From positions 1-13,739 of the forward strand of contig JAUVIT010000010.1 in assembly GCA_030592605.1 (NCBI GenBank): 13,739 bases of DNA. Reading direction: 5' to 3'. Shown here in pieces: positions 1-7,243 of the stretch (the first letter of the stretch is position 1; every line of letters begins with the position of its first letter). The notes under the pieces were generated by a model, which saw only the letters and a list, made by a program, of their open reading frames with translations, did no database searches and had not been told where the DNA came from. The stretch comes from Bacteroidota bacterium (lineage in GTDB: Bacteria > Bacteroidota > Bacteroidia > Bacteroidales > GCA-2748055). The position numbers and the translations under genes are program-made.

Positions 1-240
1 GAAGCCAAAGACTTTGTATTTGAAGTAGATTACAAAGTACAATCTTTTGAAATTGCTTTCCAGGGTTCAGGTGGAATCTGGGATTCCATGCCCTCCAGCA
101 GCGATAAGTTTACTTCTCAGCAAAAAACCTTATTCCGCCAGCTCAGAACAGGGCAGCGGGTTATGATTGAAAAAATCAAGGCCACAGGGCCTGATGGTGT
201 TTTAAGAAATCTCAATAATATTACCATAACTGTACGATAA
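1..240 (+). CDS. gldM: Gliding motility / T9SS protein GldM, C-terminal fragment
   Basis: Partial gene cut by the left edge. The frame from base 1 is open for 79 codons and ends in TAA at 238-240. The translation has the features of the last GldM/PorM periplasmic domain: a beta-rich stretch (EAKDFVFEVDYKV), a loop with GSGGIWDSM, a Gln/Leu-rich helix (SQQKTLFRQLRTGQR), and a closing strand pair around IEKIKATGPDG and NNITITVR. In the family, GldM is an inner-membrane protein with one N-terminal helix and a long periplasmic dimer that, with GldL, forms the proton-driven motor of the type IX secretion system and contacts the GldK/GldN ring. Identification rests on this similarity and on gldN starting one base after the stop, the canonical gldKLMN order. 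The transmembrane helix and most of the protein lie outside the window. Confidence 0.88.
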   Translation, partial: EAKDFVFEVDYKVQSFEIAFQGSGGIWDSMPSSSDKFTSQQKTLFRQLRTGQRVMIEKIKATGPDGVLRNLNNITITVR

Positions 241-241
241 G

Positions 242-1144
242 ATGAAGGCAAAAAGGTATATATTCGGAGCAGCACTTCTGGCAATAGGGACATGTTCCCT
301 CTCTGCGCAGAATGTTAATACAACCGTTACACCAGGAAATGCACCGGTAATCACTGCATATACTCCCTCAACGGATGTATATAAATCGGAAACTATTATT
401 CCGGAAAAGAAACCGGTACCATACAGCTATATTCGTGAGGCAGATGTCATATGGGCAAAAGATGTCTGGAGGACCATTGATCTCCGGCACCGTCAGAACA
501 TGCCCCTGCGTTATCCCCTCGAAGGACACATGAGCGGTGGTGAAAGGTACAGCCTCTTTGGTCTCTTGATGGAAGGAATCAAGACAGAGGAGATTACTCC
601 CTATGAATTCAACGTGATTACCGCCTGGAAAGATCCCTTCTCAGTGGTATCCAGTCTGGATGAGATCTATCGGAAGACAGAAGGTGATTCCATATTTGAT
701 AATGATGGCAATTTTGAAAGGATGGGTCAGAGTATGACCAATATCCTCCAGTTCCAGATTCAGGAGCAGTGGTTCTTCGACAAGAAACACTCCACCATGC
801 AAGTGCGCATCGTGGCTATTGCTCCGGTCTATTATTCGTACTACGACGAGTTCAACCAGCCTTTACCCTCACCCAGGCCCGGAATTCCATTTGTGGTACA
901 TTTCCCGCAATGTCGCAGGTTATTTGCTACCCATTCGATATACAATCCGAAAAATGATGCCCAGGCCATGTCCTTTGATGACCTCTTTATGCAGCGTCGT
1001 TTTTCCAGCACCATTATAGGTGAATCCAACGTATTTGGGAATCGCTTGCTAACTGACTACAAACTGGGTCAGGATGTACTGCTTGAAGCAGAACGAATCA
1101 AAAATGATCTGTTCATCATGGAGCATGACCTCTGGGAATACTAG
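242..1144 (+). CDS. gldN: Gliding motility / T9SS protein GldN (PorN)
   Basis: A 300-residue secreted protein. Residues 1-23 form a Sec signal peptide (MKAKRYIFGA, then a hydrophobic core, then a likely cut after LSAQ). A low-complexity Thr/Pro-rich linker (about 24-62) precedes the folded GldN domain, which begins with the family-typical DVIWAKDVWRTIDLR (68-82) and NMPLRYPLEG (86-95). The length fits the family. GldN/PorN is periplasmic and joins the lipoprotein GldK/PorK in a ring beneath the outer membrane that works with the GldLM motor in T9SS secretion and, where present, gliding. The ATG follows the gldM stop by one base, so the two genes are almost certainly co-transcribed and possibly translationally coupled. 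The stop lies about 20 bp before a strong terminator, so the operon appears to end here. Gliding cannot be inferred from these genes alone; many non-gliding Bacteroidota carry them for secretion only. Confidence 0.93.
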   Translation: MKAKRYIFGAALLAIGTCSLSAQNVNTTVTPGNAPVITAYTPSTDVYKSETIIPEKKPVPYSYIREADVIWAKDVWRTIDLRHRQNMPLRYPLEGHMSGGERYSLFGLLMEGIKTEEITPYEFNVITAWKDPFSVVSSLDEIYRKTEGDSIFDNDGNFERMGQSMTNILQFQIQEQWFFDKKHSTMQVRIVAIAPVYYSYYDEFNQPLPSPRPGIPFVVHFPQCRRLFATHSIYNPKNDAQAMSFDDLFMQRRFSSTIIGESNVFGNRLLTDYKLGQDVLLEAERIKNDLFIMEHDLWEY

Positions 1145-1163
1145 AATTTCCCTTTACCGCATT

Positions 1164-1196
1164 AAAAAACCGCATTACCACAATGCGGTTTTTTTT
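1164..1196. terminator. Rho-independent terminator, probably bidirectional
   Basis: A perfect stem ACCGCATT / AATGCGGT (1169-1176 with 1182-1189) with loop ACCAC is extended by A6 on the left (1164-1169) pairing with the T-run on the right (1189-1196). T-tracts follow the stem on both strands, so it can end gldMN transcripts on + and anything entering from manC on -. It begins 20 bp after the gldN stop. Confidence 0.88.
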
Positions 1197-1429
1197 ATGC
1201 CCCAACAATAGTGCCTGCTCGTATATATGTTCTCGCCACTTAAAATTGCTGCGCAATTTGTAGGTGGCATCGAACACATATACTTCGCAGACTATTTCCT
1301 TGAGAGCATAAAATGTATGGAAGGGAAGCTTGTTTAAACAGAATGCTTACCCAAAGGAGCGTATCCTGTTGAGCAAGCCTATATTTACGAGCGGAGCGAG
1401 GAAATTCAGCTGCGAAACAGGATATGCGA
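1197..1429. repeat. Gene-free region with two inverted repeats; candidate palindromic interspersed element
   Basis: There is no credible gene in these 233 bp. Two structures stand out. First, a long imperfect hairpin at 1221-1283: outer arms GTATATATGTTC (1221-1232) and GAACACATATAC (1272-1283) match at 11 of 12 positions, a middle stem GCCAC/GTGGC (1235-1239 with 1264-1268) follows, and the tip is a perfect AAATTGC-TGC-GCAATTT hairpin (1243-1259). Second, arms GCGTATCCTGTT (1359-1370) and AACAGGATATGC (1416-1427) pair over 12 bp with one G-T wobble across a 45 bp spacer that holds the GC-rich direct repeat GAGCGGAGCGAG. The second arm lies 2 bp beyond the manC stop. Possible readings are a REP-like or MITE-like element, or a structured manC 3' UTR. 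A single copy cannot show that it is repeated in the genome. Confidence 0.45.
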
Positions 1430-2524
1430 CTACACCATATCTTCCCCAATTTCGGTCTTGATATCGGTGACGTACTGCTTGATCTTCTGTTCATCCTCAC
1501 GCTTGCACACCAGGATGATATTTTCGTTCTGTACAACGATATAATCCTCCAGTCCCTGCAATACAACCAGCATATTATCCTGAACATTTACCAGGGTTCC
1601 CGAGGATTCATACAAAAAAACATGCTTCCCTGAAACTGAATTCTGAAGTTCATCCTTATGCAATTGTTCGTAGAGTGATCCCCAGGTTCCCAAATCTGAC
1701 CATCCAAAATCCGAAACCAATACAAAGACATTATCTGCCTTCTCCATGATACCATAATCAATGCTTATATTCTTGCAGTTTCCATAGGTTTCGTGAATGA
1801 ATTTCTGTTCATCTGCCGTTCCATAAACCTTTAGCCCTTCCTTAAACAGGGAATGAATCTCCGGAAGGTGCATCTCAAATGAGTTCATGATAGTTTCAAG
1901 TGACCAGAAGAAAATACCAGCATTCCAATAAAAGTCACCGCTGTTGAGAAAAACCTTTGCAAGTTCAAGATCCGGTTTTTCAGTAAAGGTCTTCACCTTT
2001 CTCAAGGTCAGGCTCTCATATCCTTTCACCTTCTTCTCTATGGACTGGATATACCCATAGCCTGTCTCCGGACGACTGGGAACAATCCCAAGGGTTAATA
2101 AGGCATCATTCGCTGCCACAAACTCAAGGCCCTGATCCACGGAGCGCAGAAACTCCTCCTCCTTCATAATGAGGTGATCTGAAGGAGCCACTACAATCCT
2201 GGCATCGGGATTCTTCTGATAGATTCTGAAATTTGCATAATCAATACAGGGAGCTGTATTTCGGCGCAAGGGCTCCAGAAGTATATTCTCTTCAGGTATC
2301 AGGGGTAATTGCTCAGCAATTATTTCTTTATATTCCAGGTTGCTTACAATATAAACATGATCCGGAGGCATGATCTTTTGAAACCTGTCGAAGGTTTGCT
2401 GCAAAAGGGTTCTTCCAGTTCCAAGGATATCCAGGAACTGCTTGGGGCGTTCTTTTTTACTCAGGGGCCAAAAGCGACTGCCAATGCCTCCTGCCATGAT
2501 TACACAATAGTAATTTTTATCCAT
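1430..2524 (-). CDS. manC: Mannose-1-phosphate guanylyltransferase (GDP-mannose pyrophosphorylase)
   Basis: A 364-residue cytoplasmic nucleotidyltransferase expected to make GDP-mannose from GTP and mannose-1-phosphate, the precursor for GDP-fucose, mannosylated glycans and O-antigen or capsule. Visible motifs: the pyrophosphorylase signature AGGIGSRFWPLSKKERPK (11-28), NTAP (89-92), the PSDHLI metal/nucleotide site (114-119), RPETGYGYI (151-159), the sugar-phosphate-binding FTEKPD (180-185), FYWNAGIFFW (198-207), and DFGWSDLGTW (272-281). It lacks the C-terminal phosphomannose isomerase cupin of bifunctional type II enzymes, so it is the short, monofunctional form. The ATG at 2522-2524 sits directly before the conserved N-terminus, and no Shine-Dalgarno is obvious. 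It stands alone, divergent from mlaE and pointing toward the terminator shared with gldN, with no sugar-nucleotide or glycosyltransferase neighbours. Related GDP-hexose pyrophosphorylases cannot be fully excluded, but the motif set is typical of ManC. Confidence 0.93.
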   Translation of the reverse strand: MDKNYYCVIMAGGIGSRFWPLSKKERPKQFLDILGTGRTLLQQTFDRFQKIMPPDHVYIVSNLEYKEIIAEQLPLIPEENILLEPLRRNTAPCIDYANFRIYQKNPDARIVVAPSDHLIMKEEEFLRSVDQGLEFVAANDALLTLGIVPSRPETGYGYIQSIEKKVKGYESLTLRKVKTFTEKPDLELAKVFLNSGDFYWNAGIFFWSLETIMNSFEMHLPEIHSLFKEGLKVYGTADEQKFIHETYGNCKNISIDYGIMEKADNVFVLVSDFGWSDLGTWGSLYEQLHKDELQNSVSGKHVFLYESSGTLVNVQDNMLVVLQGLEDYIVVQNENIILVCKREDEQKIKQYVTDIKTEIGEDMV

Positions 2525-2653
2525 TATCTTGAGGGAAGTATGTACACTTAATCAATCCATTTACATAAATATACTCGCTTTTTAATGAATATTCCAGACA
2601 CTAAAGATGTTTTATACAATATTAATTATATTAGATAAAAATGTTTGAGGCTT
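2525..2653. promoter_or_regulatory. Divergent intergenic region between manC and mlaE
   Basis: This AT-rich gap must hold the start signals for manC (-) and mlaE (+). The best Bacteroidota-type -7 candidate (consensus TAnnTTTG) is TATATTTA on the minus strand (2573-2566), 7 of 8 matching, about 40 bp upstream of manC. I find no convincing matching -33 TTTG box. For mlaE the region 2610-2640 is nearly all A/T with no clear consensus match. The promoter positions are weak inferences. Confidence 0.3.
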
Positions 2654-3394
2654 ATGAAGTTGCTCGCACATATAGGTACTTACTTTCTTCTGATGAAGAG
2701 AACTTTCGGCCAACCTCAAAGACACTCTATTCTGTACCGGCAGATCATGCGGGAGATCGAAAAGGTGGGCATCAACTCTTTTGGAATCGTGGTAATCATT
2801 TCCCTTTTTGTGGGAGCGGTCATTACCATTCAGGTAAATTTTAATATCGAAAACCCTCTTCTGCCCACCTATCTTGTAGGTTTAACTGTACGAGATTCCC
2901 TGCTCCTGGAGTTTTCCTCAACCATGATGGCATTGATCCTGGCCGGAAAGGTGGGATCAAGTATTGCTTCAGAGCTAGGAATGATGCGTATTACTGAACA
3001 GATCGACGCCCTGGAAGTGATGGGAATTAATTCAGCCTCCTACCTGATCCTGCCCAAAATGATTGCTTCGTTGGTATTCTTCCCCATCCTTTGTTTGCTC
3101 AGCATAATTGTTGGTTTATTCGGAGGATATTTTGCATGCGCCCTGGGCGACATTATTCCACCGGCGGATTATATTAATGGCATCCAGTATGGCTTTCAAC
3201 CCTATTACATAAGCTATGCCCTGACTAAAACTGTTTTCTACGCCTTTATTATTACCTCGGTCTCGTCCTACTACGGTTATTTTGTAAAAGGAGGGGCAGT
3301 GGAAGTGGGGAAAGCCAGTACCAAGGCTGTGGTACAGAGCAGCATATTAATCCTGCTGGCCAACCTGATTCTTACCAGAACCATACTCGGATGA
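2654..3394 (+). CDS. mlaE: MlaE-family ABC transporter permease (MCE lipid transport)
   Basis: A 246-residue integral inner-membrane protein of the MlaE/YrbE (Ttg2B) permease family. An amphipathic N-terminal segment (MKLLAHIGTYFLLMKRTFGQ) is followed by helices at roughly 40-62, 85-110, 127-160, 185-208 and 226-246. The conserved cytoplasmic coupling region is visible as AGKVGSSIASELGMMR (97-112) followed by TEQIDALEVMGINS (114-127). With the ATPase encoded next to it and an MCE-domain periplasmic protein, such permeases move phospholipid between inner and outer membrane. An in-frame TTG at 2645 would add three residues (MRL). I prefer the ATG at 2654 because MKLL-type starts match the family and GAGG lies just upstream at 2647-2650. 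Its stop overlaps the mlaF start as ATGA, implying translational coupling. No mlaD or MCE gene follows. Confidence 0.9.
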   Translation: MKLLAHIGTYFLLMKRTFGQPQRHSILYRQIMREIEKVGINSFGIVVIISLFVGAVITIQVNFNIENPLLPTYLVGLTVRDSLLLEFSSTMMALILAGKVGSSIASELGMMRITEQIDALEVMGINSASYLILPKMIASLVFFPILCLLSIIVGLFGGYFACALGDIIPPADYINGIQYGFQPYYISYALTKTVFYAFIITSVSSYYGYFVKGGAVEVGKASTKAVVQSSILILLANLILTRTILG

Positions 3395-4140
3395 TTGAAG
3401 TGAAGAATCTTTATAAGAGTTATGATGGCGAATTTGTGCTTAACGATGTGAGCGCCCAATTCGAGCCAGGAAAATGCAACCTGATTATTGGTCGAAGTGG
3501 TTCTGGAAAAACGGTCTTGCTTAAATCCATTGCCGGTCTGCTCGAAGTAGATGAAGGAGAGATCTGGTACGATGATCATAAATTCAGTCACCTGGATACG
3601 GTAACAAAGCAAAAGATCCGCAAGGAGATGGGCGTACTCTTTCAAGGAGCTGCATTATTCGATTCACTTACGGTGGAAGAAAATGTCCTCTTCCCCCTTG
3701 ATATGTTCACCCCTCAAAGCCGAAAGGAGAAACTGGATCGTGCTAACTTCTGCCTGGAACGGGTAAGAGTAACCGGGTCCAATGGATTATACCCTGCCGA
3801 ATTGAGCGGAGGAATGAAAAAGAGGGTCGCCATTGCCCGAGCCATTGCACTTAATCCCAAGTATCTGCTCTGTGATGAACCAAACTCTGGTCTTGACCCT
3901 GAGACCGGAATCATTATTGACAGCCTGATCAAGGAACTCACTGAGGAATTTCAGATGACCACCATCGTTAATTCGCATGACATGAATTCCGTTCTGGAGA
4001 TTGGCGATAAGGTCATATTCATCTTCCAGGGATGTAAATGTTGGGAAGGCTCCAGGGAGGATATTTTGAAGACCGATAATGAAGCGCTGAATAAATTTGT
4101 TTTTGCCACGAGTATGGCCAAAAAAATTAAAGAACCCTAG
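3391..4140 (+). CDS. mlaF: MlaF-family ABC transporter ATP-binding protein
   Basis: A 249-residue ABC ATPase with every catalytic element intact: Walker A GRSGSGKT (34-41), Q-loop VLFQGAALFDSLTV (82-95), signature LSGGMKKRVAIARA (138-151), Walker B YLLCDEP (158-164), D-loop SGLDP (166-170), and the switch histidine in NSHDMNSV (194-201, His196). The Q-loop 'GALFDS' type and SGGMKKRVAIARA signature are characteristic of MlaF/Ttg2A rather than generic importers. It would power the MlaE permease from the cytoplasmic face for phospholipid trafficking that maintains outer-membrane asymmetry. The start ATG overlaps the mlaE stop by four bases, so the two subunits are probably made in step. The gene ends 12 bp before the stop of a convergent gene, so the mla unit here has only two genes; the MCE protein (MlaD) and any MlaC/MlaA-like partners must be encoded elsewhere. 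Confidence 0.93.
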   Translation: MIEVKNLYKSYDGEFVLNDVSAQFEPGKCNLIIGRSGSGKTVLLKSIAGLLEVDEGEIWYDDHKFSHLDTVTKQKIRKEMGVLFQGAALFDSLTVEENVLFPLDMFTPQSRKEKLDRANFCLERVRVTGSNGLYPAELSGGMKKRVAIARAIALNPKYLLCDEPNSGLDPETGIIIDSLIKELTEEFQMTTIVNSHDMNSVLEIGDKVIFIFQGCKCWEGSREDILKTDNEALNKFVFATSMAKKIKEP

Positions 4141-4152
4141 GCCACGATCCGA

Positions 4153-5607
4153 CTAATAAACCAGGGGCCTGTCCTGGTCCTTCTTCCAACACTCCTTATA
4201 CCCAAAAACCAGGTTCATTCCAAACCAGAGATTTACCGATTGTGCTTCCCCGGGCCAGAACAGGGCGTTCAGTGTATTATCTGAGATTAGATAGAGATTT
4301 ACGGGGCCCGCATTGAGTGAGATCCCGGCTCCGAAATTCTTCCAATAGTTATTCATAAAGGTATAGCTCAAAGTAAAATTAAGAAATCGACCGGCAGCAA
4401 AATTGGCTGATGCAGTTAGCTGTTCAAAAATGGTCTCTCTTAGAAAATCAGTGCGGGAGAGCAATCCGAAATTGATACCCGGAGTCGCCCACCAGGAGGC
4501 TCCTATATACAACTTTGGATTGAGGTGGCTGGTATAAATCCCTCCAGGGGTAAATTCAAGTCCACCCGCCAGTGAATCGGCCAAGGCTGAGAAAGAGCTA
4601 TCCACATAATCTCCGAAAGAGAGATCCCCCGTAAATTCAAGCGGGTTCACTTCCAGGCCTAAATAATCATAATCGGTATTGAAGCTCACTTTATGCACCT
4701 CATCTGTCCAGCGGATATACCCGATATCCAGAACACTGGCGCTGAGCAGCCAGCGGTCTGAGGGCCTGAAATCAACACCCAGATCCACGGCCAATCCAAA
4801 ATTTTTCGCATTAAATGCCTGCTTGAAAAGGGACGAAGGACGCATGTTATTTACATCGTCCTCGATGATAATGTCTTCGATATTCCCGTCTTCATCATAT
4901 ACGACCTCTGCAAAGGGTAAAGAAGCATTAAATTCCATATCTGCCTGAATATTCCAGAGCTCCTCCGAAGTACTTACTTCAAGCTCCGACCGGGAGGTGG
5001 AAAGGTTCCCAAAACCGAATAAGGCCTTCCCCCTGACTCCGATCTTCCACTTGCTTCCTATGGCTCCTGACCAGCCCACTGCAATTTCATCAAAGCCTGA
5101 AAAATCTGTTCCCGTACCATCCATGTTATAGACTCCTCCTTCATCGGCACCCTCCAGTACCAGTTTGGCCAGGTCGCCCGGGAAATAAAGGTTCACCTCA
5201 GCCCTGGTGGTGAGATCCAATGAAAAAAAACCGGCCCCGGTACCAAACCCAATAGATATAATTGAAGTTCTTGTATCAGCAAGCACTACATTTAAGGGCT
5301 TTAATTTATCCAGAAAAGCCTCCTGGTCGCCCAGTGGATGGAGGAAGGTGATCAGGGAATCTTCCGTAGGATGAGGATAGATTATATCCTCGTACACCAG
5401 AGGATTTGATGAGAATTGAGTACTTAGCGGCGAAAGTATGGGAATCCCGATATAGAATCCGCAATCGGGATTTCGTGCAGGATTAATCCTGTTTGATTGG
5501 GGAATCCCATTCATAAAATAAAGGGAATTTTGGGTCTGGGCCCATGTCTGCAAACCTGCTCCTAAGAGCAATGCCAGACTAAATATGATCTTGCAGATTA
5601 ATCTCAT
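4153..5607 (-). CDS. DUF5723-type outer-membrane beta-barrel protein
   Basis: A 484-residue protein with a signal peptide (residues 1-23, cut after QTWA). The mature N-terminus, NSLYFMNGIPQSNRINPARN (27-46), is typical of Bacteroidota DUF5723 proteins, a PorV/PorP-like group of predicted outer-membrane barrels. The rest is alternating-hydrophobicity beta-strand sequence with frequent aromatic girdle residues, for example the segments around FAAGRFLNFTLSYTFMNNYW and SVNLWFGMNLVFGY, and one acidic insertion (EDGNIEDIIIEDD) that is probably an extracellular or periplasmic loop. It ends with a short charged tail (KKDQDRPLVY) beyond the last strand. It is the third gene of an operon: its ATG overlaps the TGA of the upstream lipoprotein gene by four bases. 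The function of the family is unknown; an outer-membrane location is inferred from signal and strand pattern. Confidence 0.72.
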   Translation of the reverse strand: MRLICKIIFSLALLLGAGLQTWAQTQNSLYFMNGIPQSNRINPARNPDCGFYIGIPILSPLSTQFSSNPLVYEDIIYPHPTEDSLITFLHPLGDQEAFLDKLKPLNVVLADTRTSIISIGFGTGAGFFSLDLTTRAEVNLYFPGDLAKLVLEGADEGGVYNMDGTGTDFSGFDEIAVGWSGAIGSKWKIGVRGKALFGFGNLSTSRSELEVSTSEELWNIQADMEFNASLPFAEVVYDEDGNIEDIIIEDDVNNMRPSSLFKQAFNAKNFGLAVDLGVDFRPSDRWLLSASVLDIGYIRWTDEVHKVSFNTDYDYLGLEVNPLEFTGDLSFGDYVDSSFSALADSLAGGLEFTPGGIYTSHLNPKLYIGASWWATPGINFGLLSRTDFLRETIFEQLTASANFAAGRFLNFTLSYTFMNNYWKNFGAGISLNAGPVNLYLISDNTLNALFWPGEAQSVNLWFGMNLVFGYKECWKKDQDRPLVY

Positions 5608-7241
5608 AAATCCCTGTTATTTATTCTAAGTTCAGCATAGAAGGAAATATCAAAATCCAAAGTATAATCGGAATAGAATTTAACAAATTGTCCACCTGAT
5701 TCGGCCGTGACCATTCGTGCCTTGACCCATAAATATTCTGTCTGGTCAAGGATTCCCAGCTTTTCTGTCGGAAAATCAATGTTGTGGCTGGTCTCACTTG
5801 CAAGCAAAAGTTTTCCATCGCTGTCCACCTCCGAGGAAGCAAGAAATACAGGATCACCATTTAACAGAGAATCAAGCACCGTATCGGATGCGTCCAATAA
5901 ATATACCTGCAAGCCCAGTTCTATGGGCAACTCATTAATAGTTGAAAGATTTACTACCACATGTTTTATCAGCGAGGTATCGATTCCATCTGCCCCCAGT
6001 GCAAACTCCAATGTGTCTGTCAGAGCATATTCAGTAATTGACAGGTCCATTGGCAACAAGATTTCCACCTCTGTCATAAACCTGCTGGTATCGAGCAGGA
6101 AGTGGCTTTGATTCTGGGAGCCAATATTAGCTGTCACTTTGTAAGAAAGCGTATGGGGGGCAATATTCAGTAAATCCTGAATATTGGAGGTCTGGTTGTT
6201 GATATAAAACTCTCCATCAGCTGTCTCACCCAGCATATCAATGCTTGGGGCAGGTATGATGAACGGGTGCCCTGAATAAAACTCAAGTGTTTCTGTGGAT
6301 CCATCCTCCGCAGTGCCTATGACACTGTCAAGTGACAATTCAAAGGGGATCCCCAATGAGTTCTCCGTAAATATGTTGATTCGCGGATCGGCAAGTTTCA
6401 GATGTGCCAGCTCCGGAAAATCCGCATAGATTGGAATATCCAGCACTCCACTTTCTGTAACAACTTCACTTGGATCTACAAAGCCATACAAGTTATAAAA
6501 GCCCATGTCCAGGAAATTGGATTTTATTTCGCAAAATTCCCCCGGATTAACCGGATTGCCGCTATTGATCAGAGCAAAGTCATAATCCATCCTGAATACG
6601 CTTGAATCGCCGCTTTGTTCTGCTCTCATAAAATATCCATCCAGATCCTCGCTCTCCGACCAGTTAAAGTTTCCGGAAGGATCACTGATCGTCATGGTAT
6701 AAGTATAGGGGTTTCCATCTGCATCCCTGATATAGGTACTGCTGATAGTTAAAAATCCAGCATGCCGAAAAGTGCTCTCCATCTCGGTCAATAATTCCCC
6801 TCCTTTAAAAACAATGCTATCCAGGCGGTTGTCGCCTCTTGTCTCAACGCCGTAGTACTTACTCTTTATAAAGTGTACAGTATCCCCAATGGAGCTGCCG
6901 ATGAAAATGGGATCATCCGCTATCTCCGTATCGAAATAGATTTCAGTGTAAAGCCCATCTACCACCAGGTTGAGCGTATCAACCATTACATCAACAGCTG
7001 TATCAGTATAGGTCAGGTAGATAAGTCCATCTCCAAATTCACCCACATAACCAGATGAATCAAACTGTGCCACTATCTCACCCATTCCCATGGATCCATA
7101 TAGTAGCGGAGCAACCAGATCCGTATGAATCTCAATCTCATCGGACAATTTATCCAGCTGAAATTGCTCTTTTTGACAGGAGTTTAAAAATAGACCTCCC
7201 GCCATCATGAATATCGTGTAATAGAATAAAAATTTCCTCAT
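5604..7241 (-). CDS. Uncharacterised secreted lipoprotein
   Basis: A 545-residue protein that I do not recognise by family. It has a lipoprotein signal peptide: basic N-terminus MRKF, hydrophobic core, and lipobox LNSC with the acylated cysteine at residue 22. The following residues QKEQ resemble the lysine/acidic lipoprotein export signals used for surface display in some Bacteroidota, so exposure on the cell surface is possible but not shown. The mature part is acidic, Asp/Ser/Thr-rich, nearly all predicted beta-strand, with no transmembrane segment and few cysteines. Repeated short strand-turn units (for example VVDGLYTEIYFDTEIADD and LGLQVYLLDASDTV) suggest several beta-sandwich domains. 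It is the middle gene of a three-gene operon, starting 2 bp after the stop of the propeller gene and overlapping the DUF5723 barrel gene by ATGA. This tight coupling suggests it works with that barrel at the outer membrane. Confidence 0.75.
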   Translation of the reverse strand: MRKFLFYYTIFMMAGGLFLNSCQKEQFQLDKLSDEIEIHTDLVAPLLYGSMGMGEIVAQFDSSGYVGEFGDGLIYLTYTDTAVDVMVDTLNLVVDGLYTEIYFDTEIADDPIFIGSSIGDTVHFIKSKYYGVETRGDNRLDSIVFKGGELLTEMESTFRHAGFLTISSTYIRDADGNPYTYTMTISDPSGNFNWSESEDLDGYFMRAEQSGDSSVFRMDYDFALINSGNPVNPGEFCEIKSNFLDMGFYNLYGFVDPSEVVTESGVLDIPIYADFPELAHLKLADPRINIFTENSLGIPFELSLDSVIGTAEDGSTETLEFYSGHPFIIPAPSIDMLGETADGEFYINNQTSNIQDLLNIAPHTLSYKVTANIGSQNQSHFLLDTSRFMTEVEILLPMDLSITEYALTDTLEFALGADGIDTSLIKHVVVNLSTINELPIELGLQVYLLDASDTVLDSLLNGDPVFLASSEVDSDGKLLLASETSHNIDFPTEKLGILDQTEYLWVKARMVTAESGGQFVKFYSDYTLDFDISFYAELRINNRDL

Positions 7242-7243
7242 GA

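Noticed and set aside
1240..1587. Minus-strand open frame of 115 codons running from inside manC into the repeat region.
   Set aside because: It overlaps the well-supported manC in another frame, has biased Cys/Arg/Ser-rich sequence without domains, and its downstream half is explained by the inverted repeats.
3277..3645. Minus-strand open frame of 122 codons spanning the mlaE/mlaF junction.
   Set aside because: It is antisense to two intact conserved genes and has no family resemblance.
4160..4178. Hairpin ACCAGG / CCTGGT near the end of the DUF5723 gene as a terminator between convergent genes.
   Set aside because: The stem is only 6 bp, lies within coding sequence and is not followed by a T-run on either strand.
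5707..6111. Plus-strand open frame of 134 codons opposite the lipoprotein gene.
   Set aside because: It is antisense to a gene with intact signal peptide and operon coupling, has no recognisable domain and a Ser/Thr-rich composition typical of a shadow frame.
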